Below are positions 7,107-13,000 of a DNA stretch of 13,000 bases, piece after piece (position 1 is the first letter of the stretch; each line of letters begins with the position of its first letter). The notes beneath the pieces were generated by a model. The model saw only the letters and a program-made list of their open reading frames with translations, had not been told where the DNA came from and searched no databases. Both the position numbers and the translations under genes were made by a program. Location: contig JAJXUS010000012.1 of assembly GCA_021782675.1 (NCBI GenBank), positions 1-13,000 on the forward strand, in the 5' to 3' direction. This DNA comes from Acidobacteriota bacterium. GTDB lineage: Bacteria; Acidobacteriota; Terriglobia; Terriglobales; Acidobacteriaceae.

Positions 7107-8038
7107 GCCAGAAACGCTCCCTTCGCGGCCTGCAGCGCAGGCTTCATAAACTCCACTCCATGCTTCGAGCCGTCAAGCCGCTCTTCTTCGTTCAGCACCC
7201 AGCCGCTCCAGTGCACACGCCGCAGGTTGGCTGCCAGGGCCGCAAGCGGAAACCCGCCCTGCCCCAGCACGACCTGCTTGCCATCTTTGTAGTCGCGCAG
7301 GTGCAGCCCAATGATGCGGCGATAGTGCTGCGCGGCGAACTGCGGAACATCCATGCCTCCCTGGTAGGCGTGGCCGCAATCCAGAAGGAACGAGACGTAC
7401 TCCGGATTGGTACGGGCATACAGCGCCCCGAGTTCACCCAGTGTGGACTGCGACTCTTCCGCCGTCTCGTTGTGATACGCCAGCCGGATTCCGGCAGTCT
7501 TGCAAAACTTTCCAGCCGCATCCAGTCCGGCTATTTTGTGCTCCAGCTCTTCGCGGGTCTTGGCCGGGGCTCCGCTGAGGATCAGGTGATGGGCGCCGAG
7601 TGCGGCGCCGCTTGGTGCAAGCTGCCGATAGAGCGACGCGGGTGGCAGATTGGTCGCGGGGTCATAGTAGCGGCGCGGCAGAAACACGTGCATTCCGAAA
7701 AACGTGAGGCCCGTCTGCTGCAGTTTGCGCCGGGCAGCGGGAGCTGTTGCAAACTGCGAGCGAACATTGAGGAACCCGGTCTCGAAGCCGGAGTAGCCAA
7801 CCTCTTTTACCTGTGCCAGCACGCCGAGCAGGCTATTGAAATCTTTGGGGTCGATCTTCCAGGCATTGGTCTGCGCGCCGAACTTGAATTCACGCGCCAG
7901 CGCGTTTTGATCGGCACCGAACAGCGAGGGGCCAAGCCCGGGCACAACGCCGGCGGCCGTCAGCACCGCCAGCGAACGCAAGACCTGACGGCGCGACGGA
8001 AGGAATTTCAAATCCTGTTCTGCGCGAGAGTGTGTCAC
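7103..8038 (-). CDS. Tat-signal sugar phosphate isomerase/epimerase-like TIM-barrel protein
   Basis: A 311-residue member of the xylose-isomerase-like / AP endonuclease 2 TIM-barrel family. The N-terminus has SRRQVLRSLAVLTAAG (15-30), a twin-arginine-type signal, so export is likely. The barrel shows GYSGFETG (81-88, metal-ligand glutamate E86), GMHVF (115-119), YHNE (188-191), the metal-binding LLDCGH (218-223), GLHLRDYKDG (244-253) and NEEE (283-286), which together give a complete set of plausible divalent-metal ligands. The start codon is GTG at 8036-8038. No ATG lies nearby, and an internal TTG at codon 10 has its AGGA too close to serve. The -10 box ends 8 nt before this GTG, so the mRNA is predicted to be leaderless. 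It is the first gene of a unit with the Gfo/Idh/MocA gene and probably the TonB receptor. Epimerase, isomerase and lyase activities all occur in this family; the substrate is not known. Confidence 0.87.
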   Translation of the reverse strand: MTHSRAEQDLKFLPSRRQVLRSLAVLTAAGVVPGLGPSLFGADQNALAREFKFGAQTNAWKIDPKDFNSLLGVLAQVKEVGYSGFETGFLNVRSQFATAPAARRKLQQTGLTFFGMHVFLPRRYYDPATNLPPASLYRQLAPSGAALGAHHLILSGAPAKTREELEHKIAGLDAAGKFCKTAGIRLAYHNETAEESQSTLGELGALYARTNPEYVSFLLDCGHAYQGGMDVPQFAAQHYRRIIGLHLRDYKDGKQVVLGQGGFPLAALAANLRRVHWSGWVLNEEERLDGSKHGVEFMKPALQAAKGAFLA

Positions 8039-8046
8039 GGTCGTGG

Positions 8047-8076
8047 ATTATAAGCACCATAGAAAATCATTGTCAA
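8047..8076 (-). promoter_or_regulatory. Near-consensus sigma-70 promoter of the isomerase/oxidoreductase unit
   Basis: On the minus strand TTGACA (8076-8071) and TATAAT (8052-8047) are both perfect consensus hexamers, 18 bp apart. The -10 box ends 8 nt before the GTG start at 8038, so transcription should begin at or within a few bases of the start codon. Such a strong core promoter normally needs repression, which fits the dyad overlapping its -35 box. Confidence 0.85.
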
Positions 8077-8103
8077 TCGATAGGTATAGATAGTTATAGA
8101 TTG
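8074..8103. promoter_or_regulatory. Putative operator overlapping the isomerase promoter
   Basis: CAATCGATA (8074-8082) and TATAGATTG (8095-8103) form an inverted repeat with 8 of 9 positions complementary. TATAGAT also occurs twice, at 8085-8091 and 8095-8101, one helical turn apart. The left end (CAATCGATAG) overlaps the -35 hexamer and is identical to the left half of the dyad at 12381-12402. The two 20-bp blocks beginning at CAATCGATAG match at 16 of 20 positions. This suggests one repressor, possibly LacI-type given the AATCGAT core; no regulator gene lies in the window. Confidence 0.5.
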
Positions 8104-8128
8104 CCAGACGCCATTGATATATATGGCT

Positions 8129-9694
8129 TTATGCAGACTCAAGAATGTATGTGGCGGCGAGAGCGCGGAATTTCGCCACCTGATCGGCGATCCACTCCGG
8201 TCCGCGGCCCAGTTCTGTGGCGAGCAACACCGCAGTCGCGGGAGCGGCCGCCATTGCCGCGCGCGCATTGAGAAAAAGCGCGCGCGTACGCCGCGCCAGG
8301 GCGTCCTCTACGGACCGTGCCATCTCCTGCCGTGCAGCCCAGACGATCTCCGCTGTGCGATACGGAAGCTGCGGATGCAGCGGGACCGCCAGATCGGGCC
8401 GTTCCTGCATCAGAGATTCAATAGACGAGCGGTCGGCGCCGTAAACGCCGAGAGGATCACTTGTGCCGGCGGGAGTCGCCGTCCATCCGTGCAGTCGGAG
8501 ATTTGCCGTCGGGCTGGAGCGGCGCGGCAAATTCGCTGACTGGGCGGCGCGGTCGATGGTGTCCTCGCCCATGCGCCGGTAGGTGGTCCACTTGCCGCCC
8601 AGCACGGTCACCAGCCCGTGCGGTGAAACCATCACCGTGTGCTCCCGCGAGAGCGCCGCGGTTCGAACGGTGCCCTGCTTGCGCACCAGCGGGCGCTGAC
8701 CGGCCCAGGTGCTGAGTATCTCTTCCGGATGAGGACGCCGTCCCATGTAGCGCGCAATCTGATCGAGGAGAAATGCCCGCTCCACCTCCAGCGGACGCGG
8801 CTCCATCGCTGCACCCGGGACCGGCTCGTCCGTCGTACCGACGATGACAGAACCATGCCACGGGATGGCGAAGAGGACACGGCCATCCACCGTACGCGGG
8901 ATCATGAGTGCATCCGCACCCGGCAGAAATGTCTGCGGCAGCACGATGTGAGAGCCCTGGCTGATCGCCAGCATCTGGGTGGCGTCGGGCTCGTCGAGCG
9001 ACCGGATCGCATCGGAGAAAATTCCCGTCGCGTTGATGACGACCCGCGCCGAAACTTCAAACTCCTGGCCGGTTTCTCCATCGACTGCGGCGACACCCAC
9101 AATGCGGCAATTGTGCTGCAGCAGGCGCACAACGCGCGCTTCGTTCAGCGCATAGCCGCCCTGATCGAACAGCGTCTGCGCCAGCGTGATGGCCATGCGG
9201 GCATCATCGAACTGCCCATCGTAGTAACAGACGCCGCCATGGATGCGCGGCAATGGAAGCCCCGCCAGACGCCGGCGTGTTTCTGCGGCAGACAAGATCG
9301 TCGACCGGCCGAAACTTCCGCGCCCCGCCATGGCATCGTAGATCTTCAGACCGATGCCGTAGAACGGTACCCCCAGCATCGATTCAGCCGGGATGATGAA
9401 CGCCTGCCGATGGACAAGATGCGGGGCGTTGCGCAACATGCGGCCACGTTCTTCCAGAGCCTCAAAGACAAGGGTGAGATTTCCCTGCTGCAGATAGCGA
9501 ACGCCGCCGTGCACCAGCTTGGTGCTGCGGCTGGAGGTCCCCTTGGCGAAGTCTTCCTGCTCCAGCAGCAGTGTGCGGTAGCCGCGCGAGGCAGCTTCGA
9601 GCGCCGCACCCAGGCCGGTCGATCCGCCTCCGATGACGACAACATCCCAAGGTTCACTGCTGGCAATCTGACGCATCGTATCGTTTCGATTCAC
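8129..9694 (-). CDS. glpD: Glycerol-3-phosphate dehydrogenase, FAD-dependent
   Basis: A 521-residue membrane-associated flavoenzyme that oxidises sn-glycerol 3-phosphate to dihydroxyacetone phosphate and passes electrons to quinone. The FAD-binding motif is VVVIGGGSTGLGAALEA (18-34), followed by E45 at the end of the second strand. The family signatures KGTSSRSTKLVHGGVRYLQQ (51-70) and LGGKWTTYRRMGEDTI (365-380) are intact, as are NATGIFSDAI (221-230) and the C-terminal DAO_C-type helical domain (~440-521). I chose the GTG at 9692-9694, which overlaps the glpK stop as GTGA and has AGGAG 7 nt upstream (9702-9706); the ATG six codons later has no Shine-Dalgarno. It is the second gene of a glpK-glpD operon. 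No clear terminator follows the TAA stop; the 90 nt to the next gene are AT-rich and carry that gene's own promoter. Confidence 0.95.
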   Translation of the reverse strand: MNRNDTMRQIASSEPWDVVVIGGGSTGLGAALEAASRGYRTLLLEQEDFAKGTSSRSTKLVHGGVRYLQQGNLTLVFEALEERGRMLRNAPHLVHRQAFIIPAESMLGVPFYGIGLKIYDAMAGRGSFGRSTILSAAETRRRLAGLPLPRIHGGVCYYDGQFDDARMAITLAQTLFDQGGYALNEARVVRLLQHNCRIVGVAAVDGETGQEFEVSARVVINATGIFSDAIRSLDEPDATQMLAISQGSHIVLPQTFLPGADALMIPRTVDGRVLFAIPWHGSVIVGTTDEPVPGAAMEPRPLEVERAFLLDQIARYMGRRPHPEEILSTWAGQRPLVRKQGTVRTAALSREHTVMVSPHGLVTVLGGKWTTYRRMGEDTIDRAAQSANLPRRSSPTANLRLHGWTATPAGTSDPLGVYGADRSSIESLMQERPDLAVPLHPQLPYRTAEIVWAARQEMARSVEDALARRTRALFLNARAAMAAAPATAVLLATELGRGPEWIADQVAKFRALAATYILESA

Positions 9695-11232
9695 TGCCTG
9701 GCTCCTGTTTCGCCGGTAATCTTTGCCCAATGGTGTGCGCGGTTCACGGCTTCCGACCAGATTTTCAGCCGCCGGTTGCGCTCCTCTGCCTGCATTTGCG
9801 GCACAAACCGCGCCGACTCCCGCCACTGCCGTTCGGCCTGCTCAGTGTTCTGCCAGACGCCTGCGTGCAGGCCCGCCAGCAGACAGGCGCCCACGGCCGT
9901 CGCCTCCGCAGAACCGGAGCGCAGCACCGGCAGGTCCAGCAAATCGGCCTGCATCTGCATCAGCAGATTGTTCGCCGACGCTCCACCATCCACGCGCAGT
10001 TCGCGTACGCGCAGGGAGCCGCCCGCTTCCAGCGCGTCGGACTCCATTGCCCGCAGCACCTCTGTCACCTGCAGCGCCAAAGCTTCCAGCACCGCGCGGG
10101 CGATGTGGCCGCGAGTGGTTCCCCGGGTTAACCCGAGCATGACGCCACGCGCATCCGGGTCCCAATGGGGCGCGCCGAGACCGGTCAGCGCGGGCACAAA
10201 GCTGACGCCGCCGTTGTCCGCCACGGATGCAGCGAGCGTCTCAATCTCCGCCGCGCTGTTCAGGATTCCCAGTCCGTCCCGCAGCCACTGCACAGCGGCT
10301 CCGGCAACGAAGATGCTGCCTTCAATGGCGTACTGCGGAGAGTCTCCGGGCAGCCGCCACGCAATCGTGGTCAGCAGGCGATGGCGGGAGGTCACTGGCT
10401 TGTTGCCCGTCTGCAGCATCAGGAAGCATCCCGTGCCATACGTGTTTTTCGCCATCCCAGGATGCAGGCACATTTGCCCAAACAGCGCTGCCTGTTGATC
10501 GCCAGCGATGCCGGCAATGGCGACGCCGGGGATCACTTCTGTCGGGGTGCCCAGCGCGCCGCTGGAGTCGACAACCTCCGGCAGCAGGGATGACGGCAGA
10601 TCGAAGATTTGCAGCAGCTCTTCATCCCACGCCAGCGTATGAATGTTAAAGAGCAGCGTTCGCGAGGCGTTGGTCCCATCGGTGATGTGACGCCGCCCGC
10701 CCGTCAACTTCCATACCAGCCAGCTATCGACCGTCCCAAAGGCCAGCTTTCCCGCGCGGGCCCGCTCCATGGCTCCGGGCACATGGTCGAGCAGCCAGCG
10801 AATCTTACTGGCGGAAAAGTACGCGTCGAGGATGAGCCCGGTCTTCTCCTGAAGAATCGCCTCCACACTTTTGCCGCCAACATTCTGCGTGGCAAGCTCG
10901 CGGCAATATTCTGCGGTGCGCCGGTCCTGCCACACGATCGCATTCGCGATGGGCCGCCCGGTTTCGCGGTCCCACACGATGGTCGTCTCGCGCTGATTGG
11001 TGATTCCAGCAGCCGCGATCTGCGATGCGTTCACGCCCGCCTCCACCATCACCGCGCGCACCGCTGCGGCCTGCGAGGACCAGATGGCTTCCGGATCCTG
11101 CTCCACCCATCCGGGCTGCGGGTAGATCTGCGGAAGCTCGCGCGAAGCACTGTGGTGTACCGTGCCATCCGGTCGCACCAGGATGGCGCGGGAACTGCTG
11201 GTGCCCTGATCGAGCCCGAGAATCCAGGTCAT
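9691..11232 (-). CDS. glpK: Glycerol kinase
   Basis: A 513-residue cytoplasmic FGGY-family kinase that phosphorylates glycerol with ATP to sn-glycerol 3-phosphate. Motifs are GLDQGTSSSRAILV (6-19), GITNQRET (76-83), WQDRR (101-105), the catalytic-base region GIAGDQQAALFGQ (241-253, D245), KNTYGTGCF (262-270), EGSIFVAGAAVQWLRDGL (304-321) and the C-terminal signature RVDGGASANNLLMQMQADL (413-431). Length is normal for the family. The start at 11230-11232 begins MTWILGLDQG and has AGGAG 6 nt upstream; a longer upstream reading would run into the divergent promoter. Its stop overlaps the glpD start by 4 nt, so kinase and dehydrogenase are made together. No glycerol facilitator gene (glpF) lies in the window. 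Confidence 0.96.
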   Translation of the reverse strand: MTWILGLDQGTSSSRAILVRPDGTVHHSASRELPQIYPQPGWVEQDPEAIWSSQAAAVRAVMVEAGVNASQIAAAGITNQRETTIVWDRETGRPIANAIVWQDRRTAEYCRELATQNVGGKSVEAILQEKTGLILDAYFSASKIRWLLDHVPGAMERARAGKLAFGTVDSWLVWKLTGGRRHITDGTNASRTLLFNIHTLAWDEELLQIFDLPSSLLPEVVDSSGALGTPTEVIPGVAIAGIAGDQQAALFGQMCLHPGMAKNTYGTGCFLMLQTGNKPVTSRHRLLTTIAWRLPGDSPQYAIEGSIFVAGAAVQWLRDGLGILNSAAEIETLAASVADNGGVSFVPALTGLGAPHWDPDARGVMLGLTRGTTRGHIARAVLEALALQVTEVLRAMESDALEAGGSLRVRELRVDGGASANNLLMQMQADLLDLPVLRSGSAEATAVGACLLAGLHAGVWQNTEQAERQWRESARFVPQMQAEERNRRLKIWSEAVNRAHHWAKITGETGARQ

Positions 11233-11299
11233 GCGACACTCCTGCCGGCTCTGCGGCCGCGAGATGGAGACTGCCTGCTGCGGAAAACCAGCCCGGCCT

Positions 11300-11315
11300 C
11301 GCGGTATACTCCGCG
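11300..11315 (+). promoter_or_regulatory. -10 box of the beta-propeller gene embedded in a GC-rich dyad
   Basis: TATACT (11305-11310) is flanked by CGCGG (11300-11304) and CCGCG (11311-11315), a perfect 5-bp inverted repeat around the -10 hexamer. The box ends 8 nt before the ATG at 11319. No good -35 is visible 16-18 bp upstream, which suggests activator dependence or an extended contact. On the opposite strand the same place reads TATACC, so a divergent -10 for glpK is possible. Confidence 0.5.
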
Positions 11316-11318
11316 GAT

Positions 11319-12371
11319 ATGAGAACCAGGCTGCTTGCAATTCTTCTGGGTTGCAGTGTACTCGCGCCTCTTATGGCCACGGCGGCGCACACGCCCGCGC
11401 GAAGGGCTGCCACGCTGCTGGTGGTCAATCAGGGAGATTTCACCCTGAGCCTGATCGATCCCGAATCCGGGCGCACGCTGGGAACTGTGCCAACCGGCAA
11501 TGCACAAGGGCACGGGCATGAGGTCGCCGTCTCTCCCGACGGACGCACCGCGTGGGTGCCCATCTATGGCAATTCCGGAGTCGGCAAGCCAGGCACCAAC
11601 GGCAGACGCATTCTGGTGATCGATCTTCCTTCGCATCGCGTCACGCAGACCATTACTTTCGACCATGGTGTGCGTCCGCATCTGCCGTATTACGATGTTC
11701 GGCGCAAGCGGCTCTATGTTTCGACCGAGCTGATGCAAAGCCTCACCATCATCGATCCGCGCACGGAGACGATTATCGGGAGCATTCCTACGGGTCAACC
11801 GGAATCGCATATGTTCGTTGTCTCCCATGATGGCCGCCGCGCCTACACGGCAAACGTTGGTCCGGGAACCATCTCGGTGCTCGACATTCCGCATCGCCGG
11901 ACACTCGCCATTATTCCTGTTGCCAAGCGGACGCAGCGAATTTCCATCTCTCCTGATGACTCGATGGTTTTCACCTCGGACCAGATGCATCCGCAGCTCG
12001 TCGTTGTGGACACAGCAAAAGATGCCGTGAAGACCCGCATCCCGATGCCGGCCACGGGTTACGGCAGCGCGACGACGCCCGACGGCCGCTGGCTGCTGGT
12101 CGCGCTGCCGGCGGCCAATGCTGTCGGCGTCATCGATCTGCATGCGCTGCGCATGGCGGGGTCCATTCCGGTATGCACCAAGCCACAGGAGATTCTGGTG
12201 CAGCCGGACGACGCATCGACGGCCTATGTATCCTGCATGGGAAGCGCTTCGGTCGCTGTCGTCGATATTCCGGGACGCACCATGAAACGCGAGATCCATA
12301 CCGGCGCGAAACCCGACGGGCTGGGATGGGCGGCGGTCGATGACGCAAAGGATCATGCGAGAAGGAAGTGA
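11319..12371 (+). CDS. Secreted YncE-like beta-propeller protein
   Basis: A 350-residue protein with an N-terminal signal peptide (MRTRLLAILLGCSVLAP, with probable cleavage near ATA-A at 22-23). The rest is made of seven similar blades of about 42 residues, with the pattern 'xxVIDxxxxxxxxxIPxGxxPxxxxxSPDGRxxYVxxxG'. Examples are TLSLIDPESGRTLGTVPTG, SLTIIDPRTETIIGSIPTG, TISVLDIPHRRTLAIIPV and SVAVVDIPGRTMKREIHTG. This is the YncE / cytochrome-D1-like / 6-phosphogluconolactonase-like fold; catalytic residues cannot be assigned, and many relatives have only binding roles. The ATG at 11319 gives a proper signal peptide, while upstream in-frame sequence lies inside glpK. It is divergent from glpK, 86 nt away, and its -10 box ends 8 nt before the ATG, predicting a leaderless transcript. 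A C at residue 12 (LLGC) resembles a lipobox, but the preceding hydrophobic stretch is too short. Confidence 0.85.
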   Translation: MRTRLLAILLGCSVLAPLMATAAHTPARRAATLLVVNQGDFTLSLIDPESGRTLGTVPTGNAQGHGHEVAVSPDGRTAWVPIYGNSGVGKPGTNGRRILVIDLPSHRVTQTITFDHGVRPHLPYYDVRRKRLYVSTELMQSLTIIDPRTETIIGSIPTGQPESHMFVVSHDGRRAYTANVGPGTISVLDIPHRRTLAIIPVAKRTQRISISPDDSMVFTSDQMHPQLVVVDTAKDAVKTRIPMPATGYGSATTPDGRWLLVALPAANAVGVIDLHALRMAGSIPVCTKPQEILVQPDDASTAYVSCMGSASVAVVDIPGRTMKREIHTGAKPDGLGWAAVDDAKDHARRK

Positions 12372-12377
12372 ACGGCT

Positions 12378-12407
12378 TTGACAATCGATAGTAATCGATT
12401 GTACGAT
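12378..12407 (+). promoter_or_regulatory. Promoter of the second isomerase gene
   Basis: TTGACA (12378-12383) is a perfect -35 hexamer, followed after 18 bp by TACGAT (12402-12407), a weaker -10 matching the consensus at four positions including the key first, second and last. It begins 6 nt after the stop codon of the beta-propeller gene and would give a 5' untranslated region of about 65 nt before the TTG start at 12480. The same spacing (18 bp) and -35 hexamer occur at the 8047-8076 promoter. Confidence 0.65.
12381..12402. promoter_or_regulatory. Perfect palindromic operator candidate
   Basis: CAATCGAT-AGTA-ATCGATTG (12382-12401) is a perfect inverted repeat, and one further A/T pair extends the arms to 9 bp with a 4-nt spacer. 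It fills the space between the -35 and -10 hexamers, so a bound protein would block RNA polymerase. Its left ten bases recur exactly at 8074-8083 in the promoter of the other isomerase gene. The core AATCGATT resembles LacI-family half-site centres, but the regulator is not in the window. Confidence 0.7.
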
Positions 12408-12469
12408 TCTTCCCGTTCGTCGCCAACAAATATTCTCGCGCGCTCAACTCTGCGCTCGCCAATGATCCT

Positions 12470-12482
12470 GGAGGAAATCTTG
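12470..12482 (+). promoter_or_regulatory. Ribosome binding site that favours a TTG start
   Basis: GGAGGA (12470-12475) lies 5 nt before TTG (12480-12482) when measured from GGAGG, an ideal spacing. An in-frame ATG at 12462-12464 lies upstream of this site, has no Shine-Dalgarno of its own and would place the GGAGGA inside the coding sequence. TTG initiation also gives the compact Tat signal start (M)QTRRQFLTSA. Confidence 0.75.
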
Positions 12483-13000
12483 CAAACTCGCCGGCAGTTT
12501 CTGACCAGCGCAATCGCGTGCAGCGCGATGGCCGCCTTCGCCCCGGAAATCTTCGCGGAAGAGCCTTGGCCGCCGCTTGGCGTGCAGTTGTACACCGTGC
12601 GCCAGCAGGCGCAGAGTGACCTGCCCGGTGTGCTCGCTGCTATTCGCAAGATTGGCTATACCACGGTGGAGACATTCGCCGGTCAATACAAAGTTCCAGC
12701 CGCTCAACTGCGTAAGGCAGTTGCCGATGCGGGCCTCAAGCTGCCCAGCGGACACTTTAGCTATGGTGACTTCGGCGATAAGTTCGACTATGCCAAACAA
12801 CTGGGTGTCCATTACATGGTCTGCTCCTCAGTCCCAGAGTCGCTGGGTAATTCTCTGGATGGTTTCAAGCACGCCGCAGACCAATACAACAAGTGGGGCG
12901 AGAAGGCGCAGTCGATGGGCATGCAATTTGCCTTTCACAACCACAACTCAGAATTCAAGACCTGTGACGGAGCGTCGGGCTTATCGTGGCGGCGTAGAAA
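12480..13000 (+). CDS. Tat-signal sugar phosphate isomerase/epimerase, 3'-truncated by the window
   Basis: About 173 codons are visible before the window ends. The N-terminus (M)QTRRQFLTSAIACSAMAAF is a twin-arginine signal ending near IFA-E. The mature part begins LGVQLYTVRQQAQSDL, then IRKIGYTTVETFAG with a probable metal-ligand glutamate, PSGHFSYG, VHYMVCSS and FAFHNHNSEFK. These are signatures of the xylose-isomerase-like TIM-barrel family, close to proteins annotated as hydroxypyruvate isomerase or sugar phosphate isomerase/epimerase. Only the first half of the barrel is present, so the downstream metal ligands cannot be checked. The last ten codons (…DGASGLSWRR) fit the family poorly; this may be sequence divergence or a base error near the edge. 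It is a second, sequence-divergent relative of the isomerase at 7103-8038 and appears to share its operator. Confidence 0.85.
   Translation, partial: MQTRRQFLTSAIACSAMAAFAPEIFAEEPWPPLGVQLYTVRQQAQSDLPGVLAAIRKIGYTTVETFAGQYKVPAAQLRKAVADAGLKLPSGHFSYGDFGDKFDYAKQLGVHYMVCSSVPESLGNSLDGFKHAADQYNKWGEKAQSMGMQFAFHNHNSEFKTCDGASGLSWRRR

Noticed and set aside
8111..8126. AT-rich near-palindrome CCATTGATATATATGG between glpD and the isomerase gene as a terminator
   Set aside because: The arms are only 4 bp around a mismatched AT centre with no following T-run in either direction, so it cannot be supported as a terminator.
9695..9826. Longer glpD start inside glpK
   Set aside because: The extension lies within the glpK coding region and its peptide is not flavoenzyme-like; the GTG at 9694 has a well-spaced Shine-Dalgarno.
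8639..10498. A 619-codon open frame on the + strand opposite glpD and glpK
   Set aside because: Both genes beneath it are intact and highly recognisable. The antisense translation is arginine- and alanine-rich, low in structure and matches no family; it is a by-product of high GC codon use.
11025..11318. N-terminal extension of the beta-propeller gene
   Set aside because: It would overlap the 5' end of glpK antisense, and its peptide is proline- and arginine-rich. The ATG at 11319 gives a normal signal peptide directly after a -10 box.
12965..13000. Possible frameshift at the end of the terminal isomerase gene
   Set aside because: The last ten codons fit the family poorly, but neither alternative frame restores a convincing family match in the few bases left, so no break can be asserted.

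Overview
The window looks like a chromosomal stretch from an Acidobacteriota (Terriglobia-like) genome. This is inferred from a ~1,100-residue TonB-dependent receptor with an N-terminal carboxypeptidase-regulatory-like domain, from Tat-exported Gfo/Idh/MocA and xylose-isomerase-like sugar enzymes, from high GC, and from a 'CCTGAGCG..GCGAAGGATC' type intergenic repeat. No rRNA, tRNA, CRISPR array, integrase or insertion sequence was seen.

Layout. (1) Positions 1-2241, + strand: the 3' end of a UxaA-family lyase gene, then an Ldh-family (malate/L-sulfolactate type) dehydrogenase, then a D-isomer-specific 2-hydroxyacid dehydrogenase. These are the three protein families used to racemise and cleave sulfolactate (SuyB, ComC, SlcC), and I propose that role. 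(2) 2242-2494: a convergent intergenic region with an imperfect inverted REP-like repeat and a strong Rho-independent terminator for the minus strand. (3) 2495-8038, minus strand: a Tat-signal TIM-barrel sugar isomerase, a Gfo/Idh/MocA oxidoreductase overlapping it by 4 bp, and, after a probable weak terminator, a TonB-dependent receptor. (4) 8129-11232, minus strand: glycerol kinase (glpK) and glycerol-3-phosphate dehydrogenase (glpD) with a 4-bp GTGA overlap. (5) 11319-12371, + strand: a secreted seven-repeat YncE-like beta-propeller. (6) 12480 to the window end: a second Tat-signal sugar isomerase/epimerase, truncated by the window edge.

Two regulatory patterns stand out. The promoters of the two isomerase genes, which lie 4.3 kb apart and point outward from the glp/yncE block, share a CAATCGATAG-containing dyad over the -35 box, perfect upstream of the second gene and degenerate upstream of the first. 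This suggests co-regulation by one unlinked sugar regulator. In addition, the first isomerase gene and the yncE-like gene each have a -10 box ending exactly 8 nt before the start codon, which predicts leaderless mRNAs.

How the genes may work together (inference): the receptor would import an oligosaccharide or glycoside, the Tat-exported isomerase and oxidoreductase would act on the sugar in the periplasm, and GlpK/GlpD would feed glycerol into glycolysis as dihydroxyacetone phosphate. If region 1 is a sulfolactate module, plant or cyanobacterial sulfoquinovosyl-glycerol would be one substrate that yields both glycerol and sulfolactate. That link is speculative.
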